Of a DNA stretch of 64,000 nt, positions 26,166 through 32,470 are shown piece by piece. Source of the stretch: Marinomonas mediterranea MMB-1 (lineage in GTDB: Bacteria > Pseudomonadota > Gammaproteobacteria > Pseudomonadales > Marinomonadaceae); contig NC_015276.1 of assembly GCF_000192865.1 (NCBI RefSeq), positions 868,001 to 932,000 of the forward strand, written 5' to 3'. Numbering within the stretch: position 1 is the stretch's first letter; each line of letters starts with the position of its first letter. The notes under the pieces are model-generated. The model searched no databases. It saw only the letters and a list, made by a program, of their open reading frames with translations, and was not told where the DNA came from. Both the position numbers and the translations under genes were made by a program.

Positions 26166-27179
26166 ATGAAATGTTCTTCACGAATAACTGCTTCAGAAGT
26201 GGTGGAGAAAGCGGGAGTATCAAGATGGACAGTATCTCGTGCATTTACCCTAGGCAAACCTATTTCTGAAGACGTCAAAAAAAGAGTCCGTTCTGCGGCT
26301 AAAGAGCTAGGCTACAAACCTAATTTATTGGCGAGAAGCTTATCGACTAAATGAACTGGGCTCGTCGCGGTCGTTGTGGATCATTTTGAAAACCAAAATG
26401 TGATCAAAGTGCTTGGTAAACTAACGTCTGCGCTTCAAAAGCAGGGCCTTCGAGTTCTGCTTATCAATGTTACGCATGGCGATAATGTCTCAGAGTTTGT
26501 CGAACTTGCGGATCAGCATCAGGCTGACGGTGTCATCTTTTTAGGGGCAACACTCACCGAAGACTTCATATCAACCGCTCGAGAAATCACTCGCATTCCA
26601 CTCGTCGTAGCGTTTCGTGATTGCTATCTTGACGAGCCATTAGTTATCAATACAAATGACACTAAAGCTGGTGAACAGATCGCTGACCTGTGTATTAAGG
26701 AAGGCGCTAAAACGTTTGCTTACCTCTCCAGCCCGCAAAACACATCAACCTATTTAAAACGTAAAGACGCATACGAAGCCCGCTTGAAAGAGTGTGGCTT
26801 TACGTTAGATCGTCATATTGAAATAGGGCGATACGATCAGTTTCTAGCGTCCGAAATATTTGGTCGCTATCTTGATAAGACGCCAATAGTAGAACGTGTT
26901 GACGCCGTTTTTTGTGAGAACGATACCATCGCCTTTGGTGTGATTGATGCTCTCAAGCTTAAAGGTGGCTATGCGCAAATGAGTGTCGTAGGGTTTGATA
27001 ATGTGCCTTTTGGCGCAAGCAGTGCTTACTAACTTACTTCGTACAGCCCTCCAACGAGTCGGATTATTACGTGAGCCATTCGAGCTATTACGAATCGAGA
27101 TGTCAGCTCTTTAGAGTTAGATGGTGAACTAGCGCTACGTGAATCTCATAAGATTAAGAAGCCGCCATTAGAAAAATAA
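26166..27179 (+). pseudogene. LacI-family regulator with three in-frame stop codons
   Basis: The whole protein can be read in one frame: HTH (RITASEVVEKAGVSRWTVSR, then ELGYKPNLLARSLSTK), then TGLVAVVVDHFENQN, and a periplasmic-binding-like effector domain (DGVIFLGATL, AVFCENDTIAFGVIDAL, VVGFDNVPFGASSAY). Stops interrupt it at 26352-26354 (TGA, where CGA would give STKRTG), 27030-27032 (TAA, where CAA would give SAYQLTSY) and 27072-27074 (TGA, where CGA would give IITRAI). All three fit single C-to-T changes. It is divergent from the sugar-binding protein, its likely former target, and ends 15 bp before the dioxygenase gene. Confidence 0.85.
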
Positions 27180-27194
27180 AAAGCGAGGTACGGT

Positions 27195-28355
27195 ATGAAC
27201 GAGAAAACATGTTTTCTTTCCACTCAGGATGTATCCGTAAAGGATCTTGATGCCTTAATTAAAAGGCGCACTGATGTCAGTGAATACTCGCTTTCAAGTG
27301 CGGTAGTTCATAATGTTCTGGTGTATGATGCATCACGTGTTATCACGGCTGCTCAGAAAAACCGCCAAGCAGTCATGGCTGAATTCCATAAAGTACTTTC
27401 TGACGGCCCCGGCGTTTTTGTCATAAAAAAAGCGTATCGAGATTTGAGCATTGTAGACGATCAAACCGTCGTTTTTAATGCTTTGCTAAAAGAAGAGTCT
27501 GCTAATCGAAAGGTTGCTGATCATTTCGCCGAAGCGGGGGCAAATGGCCGTCTTTGGAACGCGCTACAGAAGTCCGCACTACGAGATCCAGCCGTATTCG
27601 TAAAATACAATGCCAACCCACTATTAGGGTTAGCCTCTGAATCTTGGCTGGGTACAGGTTGGCAGCTTACCTCACAAGTCAATATTGTTCCTCCTGGTGG
27701 AAAAGCGCAAAAACCTCACCGTGATTATCACCTCGGTTTTCAAACCAATGATGTAGCGGAAGGCTTTCCGCGTTCTACACACACGTTATCGAGCCTGCTT
27801 ACTCTTCAGGGCATGATCGCACATTCAGACATGCCAGTAGAGTCAGGTCCGACATTACTTTTACCGTATTCCCACCAGTATGAGTTAGGCTACCTTGCGT
27901 GGCGCGATCCAGATATCATTGCATACTTCGATGAGCACGCTGTTCAGTTAGCACTAGAAAAAGGCGATATGGTCTTTTTTAATCCTGCTTTGTTTCATGC
28001 TGCAGGTACTAATACAACGCAAGATGTTTACCGTGCGGCGAACCTAGTGCAAGTCTCTTCTGCATTTGGTAAAACAATGGAAAGCATTGACCGAGAAGCG
28101 ATGATGAATGCGGTTTACCCCATCCTTCTTCAAATGCGTAATAGTGAGCAACTTACTGAACAAGAAGGCGAGGCGGTAATTCAAGCGGTTGCCGATGGCT
28201 ATTCATTCCCCACTAATTTAGACAGAGATCCACCTTTGGATGGCCTTGCACCAGAAACGGAACAAGCCTTTATGTCTCGTGCGATAAAAGAATGTATGGA
28301 TAGCGCATGTTTTGCTGAAACGCTTCGCGAGATTAAAGCAAGGAGAAGTGCTTAG
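27195..28355 (+). CDS. Phytanoyl-CoA dioxygenase (PhyH)-like Fe(II)/2-oxoglutarate oxygenase
   Basis: A 386-residue cupin-fold oxygenase. The iron ligands are visible as HRDYH (His and Asp of HxD, about residue 175) and the distal His in NPALFHAAGTN. Other family features are PGVFVIKKAYRDL and MVFFNPALFHA. GCGAGG precedes the ATG. It follows the LacI remnant by 15 bp and may have been its target. The substrate is unknown; the position in the iol block suggests a carbohydrate-linked role but the family is broad. The stop codon TAG lies inside the TTAG at the left end of IS copy 2, so the original C-terminus could have been altered by the insertion. Confidence 0.75.
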   Translation: MNEKTCFLSTQDVSVKDLDALIKRRTDVSEYSLSSAVVHNVLVYDASRVITAAQKNRQAVMAEFHKVLSDGPGVFVIKKAYRDLSIVDDQTVVFNALLKEESANRKVADHFAEAGANGRLWNALQKSALRDPAVFVKYNANPLLGLASESWLGTGWQLTSQVNIVPPGGKAQKPHRDYHLGFQTNDVAEGFPRSTHTLSSLLTLQGMIAHSDMPVESGPTLLLPYSHQYELGYLAWRDPDIIAYFDEHAVQLALEKGDMVFFNPALFHAAGTNTTQDVYRAANLVQVSSAFGKTMESIDREAMMNAVYPILLQMRNSEQLTEQEGEAVIQAVADGYSFPTNLDRDPPLDGLAPETEQAFMSRAIKECMDSACFAETLREIKARRSA

Positions 28356-29500
28356 GGAACCTGCGAATAACTCAGTCTATTAGTCGCTCAGCGTTGAAGT
28401 TTTGCATTTGCGCTCTATAAACATAAATTTCGAGCGCTTTTAACGCCATTTTGGGATTGTTACTCCCATTGTTTGGGACGCTCGACGGACTAACCCCGTG
28501 CAGATCGTATCAAGACGGCAAGCTTGTTGTCATTCTTCGACAAGCCTTTGTAGACGACTTTTCGGAAGCCAGACTGGCATTTTAGTATTCTAAACGGGTG
28601 CTCGACTTTGGCTCTGATTCTGGCCTTTAAATACTCTGTTCGGATGGGGTTCTTATTTATACGAGGACGTTTCTTCCAAGCACGTATCTTACTGGGCATT
28701 TCAGCAATCAACCAATCCAGCTTCTTTCCTTTAGTTTCCTCTCGTTTTTCTACACCACGGTAACCTGAGTCGGCTGATACAAACGACTCGTCGCCATGTA
28801 TGAGCTCATGGATTTTGTTTAGATCATGATCATTGGCGGGTGTAGTAGTAAAGCTATGCACTAAGCCGCGTTTTGCATCGACACCAATATGTGCTTTTAG
28901 TCCAAAGAACCATTGATTTCCCTTTTTGGTTTGATGTATTTCAGGATCACGCGCATTCGATTTATTTTTGGTTGAGCTTGCCGCTTCAATAATCGTCGCG
29001 TCAACGATGGTTCCTTCCTTGAAGTGGATTCCTGAGTCAGATAACCATTTATTCACTTCTTTAAAGAGCTTACGACCAAGCTTATGTATCTCAAGCAAAT
29101 GACGGAAGTTCATGATGGTTGTGTGATCAGGAATGGCACCCTCTAACGACAAACCTGAAAATAAACGCATAGAGGTTATCTCATACAGAGCATCTTCCAT
29201 CGCGGGATCACTCATGTTGTACCAGTTTTGCATAAAGTGAATGCGTAACGTAACATGGTCGCAAGCGGGTAAGGGCGTCGCCCGTTACCTGCTTTCGGGT
29301 AAAAGGGCTCTATTTGAGCTTCGAGTTTTTGCCATGGAATCAGCTCATTCATACGACCCAGAAAAAGCTCTTTGCGGGTTTTACGGCGTTTACTGGTGAA
29401 TTCGGTATCTGCGAAGGAGAGTTGGTTCATGGTTGATTAGGATCTTGGTCGGCTTAAGTCGGTGATATTGTCTCATGTTGCCGACTTATTCGCAGGTTCC
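28356..29500 (-). mobile_element. IS5-family insertion sequence, copy 2 (inverted relative to copy 1)
   Basis: An 1145-bp element nearly identical to copy 1, in the opposite orientation, with the same GGAACCTGCGAATAA termini. One base less in the leader (AAGATCCTAATC against AAGATTCCTAATC) and scattered substitutions separate the copies. The flanks are TTAG on the left (28352-28355) and CTAG on the right (29501-29504), which do not match as a simple 4-bp duplication. The right flank enters the middle of an integrase gene whose 5' part is absent on the left, so this is a rearrangement boundary. Confidence 0.92.
28490..29430 (-). pseudogene. IS5-family transposase, split in two frames (copy 2)
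   Basis: Same two-part structure as copy 1: N-terminal part 29212-29430 and catalytic part 28490-29233, separated by the same TTACGTTACGC duplication. The catalytic part differs from copy 1 at a handful of residues (for example HLLEIHKLG against HLLEKHKLG, and CQSGFRKVV against CQFGFQKVV), so the copies are not freshly duplicated yet share the frame change. Confidence 0.85.
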
Positions 29501-30219
29501 CTAGACATTCGACTAGGCAGTCCAATTGCTCAAAAAATCAGCCCTACTAATTACATGTTAGAGCGATCTAGCAGGATAGAGTCTGGAGTCACTGCCAAAA
29601 CGTGTAACAACGAACTCGGTTATCTCAACGCTATTTTTAATGAGTTAGAACGGACACAAGTAATCACCTACAGTAACCCCTTGAAAGGTGTGCGTCCAAT
29701 TAAAATCAGTGAAAAAGAACTTAGCTGGCTTACATCTGATCAGATCACAGAATTACTATCTACTTTAGACAAGATAGGTAATGAGCATGTATGCCTGATT
29801 ACGAGGGTTTGCTTACCAACTGGAGCGAAGCGGAAGGACTCAAGCTACAACACATAAAAAATGGGCAAGTGGTTTTTACAGATACGAAAAGTAAGAAAAA
29901 ACGCGCCATTCCAATAAATGAAGAATTATTCAAGCAACTTGAAACACATATGAAGACTCATGGCAGATTCTTTGACTGCATCAAATCATTTCGGAAATAC
30001 CTCAAGACAACCAGCATTAAGTTACCCCAAGGTCAGTCATCACAAGTTCTTAGGCACACATTTGCAAGCCATTTCATGATGAATGGTGGAAACATCCTCA
30101 CACTTCAAAAAATTCTTAGTCATTCTACAATTATAATGACAATGAGATATGCTCATTTAGCGCCTGAGCATTTACAAGATGCAGTAAGACTAAATCCAGT
30201 ATCCAACATTACTTCTTAA
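29501..30219 (+). pseudogene. Phage-type tyrosine integrase, 5'-truncated and frameshifted
   Basis: Remnant of a P2-like integrase. The first frame reads from the IS edge: LGSPIAQKISPTNY, GVTAKTCNNELGYLNAIFNE, NPLKGVRPIKISEKELSWLT, ITRVCLPTGA, then shifts. The second frame gives WSEAEGLKLQHIKNGQVVF, a catalytic-domain core VLRHTFASHFMMNGGNILT, LSHSTIIMTMRYAHLAPEHL and the end. Relatives read ATGARWSEAE at the junction; loss of 10 nt between two CTGGAGCG repeats would explain it and also removes the first catalytic Arg. The N-terminal part (about 60 residues or more) is missing at the IS. It points toward tRNA-Arg 0.7 kb away, the likely integration site. Confidence 0.85.
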
Positions 30220-30782
30220 ACCCTCCATTTTTGGCGCTCAGCATCTGTAGCACGGCGCCAAATTGAATCATAACTATTACAAGAAATAATATTAGATTTG
30301 GATACATCAAGTAAGGCATATTGAATACCCCGATCTTGTAATCCACTAACTGCCATAGGATGCATATACCCAAAAACCATCCAAATACCGTGTTCTAAAA
30401 GAGCATGGTTAATCAAAGAAGTATCGTTAAGTTGGAGCTCTTGCCTAAAATGAGTTTGAACTTGTTCAAAAATATCATCGGCAGATTTAGCAGCATTTAA
30501 GCTATCAATATCTAAATCGGGATCAATCGATAACATTGCTTCCATAACTCGGAACCTCATATGCGGATTCAGTCTCCCATTTACATCTAATGTAAATGCA
30601 GGGTCGCCTAAGAGTTCTACTGTATAAATTTCAGTTCCATAACAACTCGCGACATTCAAGGACTCCGTTAGATAAACAGCATCTCGGTGAGCGGAGTCAT
30701 GACAATTACTTGAAACTCTAAGTTGAGTGATATTTTTAACTCTACTACCATGAAATAAAAATTTTGGTAATTCTATCTCCAT
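30216..30782 (-). CDS. Unrecognised protein with an ADP-ribosyltransferase-like N-terminus
   Basis: A 188-residue protein I cannot name. The N-terminal part reads FLFHGSR (residues 8-14), then AVYLTESLNVASCYG (35-49) and EIYTVELLGDPAF, which resembles the H-G-S/T and Y-L/x-T...A...Y strands of small ADP-ribosyltransferase-fold proteins (DUF3990-like). A matching catalytic Glu is not obvious. The C-terminal half has HALLEHGIWMVFGYMHPMA and IQYALLDVSKSNIIS. It overlaps the end of the integrase remnant by 4 bp, lies between it and tRNA-Arg, and is AT-rich, so it is probably cargo of the former integrated element. A toxin or defence role is only a guess. Confidence 0.55.
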   Translation of the reverse strand: MEIELPKFLFHGSRVKNITQLRVSSNCHDSAHRDAVYLTESLNVASCYGTEIYTVELLGDPAFTLDVNGRLNPHMRFRVMEAMLSIDPDLDIDSLNAAKSADDIFEQVQTHFRQELQLNDTSLINHALLEHGIWMVFGYMHPMAVSGLQDRGIQYALLDVSKSNIISCNSYDSIWRRATDAERQKWRV

Positions 30783-30895
30783 TTAAGACTCATTATAATG
30801 AAAATAATAAATGGTATATTGTAGGAAAAGGGAATAATAGATTTTTTAGAGCTGGGAAATATTATACTAATATCAGTAGCTTATAGAATATTAAA

Positions 30896-30972
30896 TGGCC
30901 CGCCCTAGAGGATTCGAACCTCCGACCTCGCCCTCCGGAGGGGCGCGCTCTATCCAGCTGAGCTAAGGGCGG
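30896..30972 (-). tRNA. tRNA-Arg (anticodon CCG)
   Basis: A 77-nt cloverleaf on the minus strand: acceptor CCGCCCT/AGGGCGG, D-arm GCTC-AGCTGGATA-GAGC, anticodon arm CGCCC-CTCCGGA-GGGCG with anticodon CCG, T-arm GGAGG-TTCGAAT-CCTCT with a closing G-U, discriminator G and an encoded CCA at 30896-30898. Its 3' end faces the integrase remnant, the usual orientation for tRNA-targeting integrases. Confidence 0.97.
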
Positions 30973-31249
30973 TCTTGGATAGGCCGCGAATTATAAGGTG
31001 TTGCGCGGTGTTACTCAAGTGTTCTTGGTGAATCTACTTCTGATTGGTTTTCGCTTACTCCGTCTCCCACTTAGCGTTCTTGCGTATCTGACTTTTCTAA
31101 AAATGAATGTTTTGTGATATTACGGCTTGTGGTGACGGATTTTAATCCATTTATGGTTCAATGTTCGTAAGATCGGTAGCAAGGTATGTTTTAGGACTAA
31201 CTCTACTGGGCCTGCCTGATATCAAGAACCCGTACTGAAGGAAAGCGTC

Positions 31250-31918
31250 ATGATTACTCTTCATCATTTGGAAAACAGTCGATCACAGCGAATTGCTTGG
31301 GCGTTAGAGAGTTTAGGGCTTGAGTATGAGATTAAGCGTTATAAACGTGATTCTTCGTCTGCCGCGCCAGAGTCTCTAAAGAAGGTGCATGCATTAGGTA
31401 AAGCCCCTGTGCTGGACGACGATGGCATTGTGATTGCCGAATCGGGTGCGATTCTGGAGTATCTCTGCGACCGTTATGATGATGAGAAGCGCTTGCGTCC
31501 AGTATCCGCCGAAGACATGCTTAGCTATCGTTATTGGATGCATTTTTCCGAAGGCTCTCTAATGCCTCTATTAGTCATGACCTTGATATTCAGTAAGGTG
31601 CCGAAACAACCCATGCCGTTTTTTGTTAGGCCGATAGCGAAGGGGCTCTGCGGTAAAATACAAGAGAATTTCGTTAACCCTCGTTTGCAGCCAATGATTG
31701 AGCTTGTTGAAGATACGTTGTCACAGCAAACTTGGCTTGCGGGAGAGAGGATGACGACAGCGGATATTCAGATGAGTTTTCCGGTTCAAGCGCTTGCTAG
31801 AGCGGTTGAGGTGGATAAATTTCCAAACATTCAGCGTTTTCTCAATCAGGTCGAAGACAACGAATTCTACATAAAGGCGAAAGAGCGCGTCGGTGCCTTT
31901 GGTCCATTGGCTTCTTAG
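31250..31918 (+). CDS. Glutathione S-transferase family protein
   Basis: A 222-residue GST-fold protein. The N-terminal thioredoxin-like domain (about 1-78) begins MITLHHLENSRSQRIAWALE, with the Ser of ENSRS at the usual activation position, GKAPVLDDDG (cis-Pro) and ESGAILEYLCDRY (Glu-Ser binding the glutathione gamma-Glu). The all-helical C-terminal domain ends with WLAGERMTTADIQMSFP (N-capping motif with Asp). Substrate unknown; housekeeping detoxification is likely. GGAAAG precedes the ATG. It is convergent with the sRNA-like units downstream. Confidence 0.88.
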   Translation: MITLHHLENSRSQRIAWALESLGLEYEIKRYKRDSSSAAPESLKKVHALGKAPVLDDDGIVIAESGAILEYLCDRYDDEKRLRPVSAEDMLSYRYWMHFSEGSLMPLLVMTLIFSKVPKQPMPFFVRPIAKGLCGKIQENFVNPRLQPMIELVEDTLSQQTWLAGERMTTADIQMSFPVQALARAVEVDKFPNIQRFLNQVEDNEFYIKAKERVGAFGPLAS

Positions 31919-31998
31919 TTTTCGTTAGGTGGCTTCTTCAGTCTCATTAGATAGTTTCTTTTGAGCGCTTAAAGAGTGCGAACACTTATCTTCTATGC

Positions 31999-32083
31999 AA
32001 AAAAAAGCAGTAAGCGGAATCCCGCCTACTGCTAAAGTCGCTTCTAAGTTTACGTATCAAACAATCGAGAATGAATCTCAATC
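31999..32083 (-). ncRNA. Candidate Fur-regulated small RNA, copy A
   Basis: Predicted transcript of about 85 nt on the minus strand, starting near 32083 and ending in the T-run at 31999-32006. A 5' hairpin (CGATTGAGA and TCTCGATTG with loop TTCAT, including G-U pairs) is followed by an unpaired core and a 12-bp terminator stem (32006-32017 with 32022-32033). In the minus-strand RNA position 8 of that stem is a G-U pair; on the plus strand it would be an A-C mismatch, which supports this orientation. A 44-bp stretch (32027-32070) is identical in copy B at 32255-32298. No open reading frame of note lies within it. The sequence is not one I recognise as RyhB or PrrF. Confidence 0.72.
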
Positions 32084-32090
32084 GAGATAA

Positions 32091-32139
32091 ATACTAAGAC
32101 ATCATAGACGATTAATCAATAATAAAAATCATTCTCATT
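32091..32139 (-). promoter_or_regulatory. Promoter and Fur-box-like operator of sRNA copy A
   Basis: On the minus strand: -35 TTGATT (complement of 32114-32119), a 17-bp spacer and -10 TAGTAT (complement of 32091-32096). Overlapping the -35, AATAATAAAAATCATTCTC (32118-32136) matches the 19-bp Fur consensus at 15 positions. A Fur repressor bound here would block RNA polymerase. Confidence 0.7.
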
Positions 32140-32227
32140 GGTGTTTTTTACAATCCTCCATAAATCTTATCTGCAGAGGTCGATTGATATGCTCATATTA
32201 AGGAGGGTTCGATCAGATATGATGGGC

Positions 32228-32311
32228 AAAAAAAAGCAGTAAACGGAGGCCGTTTACTGCTAAAGTCGCTTCTAAGTTTACGTATCAAACAATCGAGAGT
32301 GAATCTCAATT
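32228..32311 (-). ncRNA. Candidate Fur-regulated small RNA, copy B
   Basis: Predicted transcript of about 84 nt on the minus strand, homologous to copy A 229 bp away. 5' hairpin CAATTGAGA/TCTCGATTG with loop TTCAC, invariant core, then a perfect 12-bp terminator stem (32235-32246 with 32250-32261) and a T-run from the A's at 32228-32234. Compared with copy A, stem position 9 changes from G-C to A-U with both sides altered, and position 8 from G-U to A-U, so base pairing is preserved while sequence changes. Terminator loops differ (CCT against GATT). Copy B stands upstream of copy A in the direction of transcription. Confidence 0.72.
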
Positions 32312-32318
32312 GAGACTA

Positions 32319-32367
32319 ATAATAGAGTAATGACTTTCATTAATCAATAATAAAAATCATTCTCATA
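32319..32367 (-). promoter_or_regulatory. Promoter and Fur-box-like operator of sRNA copy B
   Basis: On the minus strand: -35 TTGATT (complement of 32342-32347), a 17-bp spacer and -10 TATTAT (complement of 32319-32324). The same 19-bp Fur-like sequence as in copy A (32346-32364) overlaps the -35. The spacer itself is diverged from copy A, while the -35 hexamer, Fur box and spacing are kept (the -10 differs at one base). Confidence 0.7.
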
Positions 32368-32470
32368 TGTGTTTCTTTCTACTTTTTTGTCGTCTAACGT
32401 TTTTTGAGGTGCTGTGCCTTTTAAAGCGCATAGGTTTTCAAAACATAGATCTTCTTAAGCGTAGCGTTTC

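Noticed and set aside
13714..29504. A functional composite transposon carrying inositol genes
   Set aside because: The outer flanks match (CTAG), but CTAG is the preferred target anyway, joining the flanks does not rebuild an integrase frame, and the transposases are frameshifted.
31999..32370. A CRISPR array or simple tandem repeat between the GST and NMT1-GGDEF-EAL genes
   Set aside because: Only two long units with diverged spacer-like parts; promoter, hairpins and terminators in each fit sRNA genes, not CRISPR.
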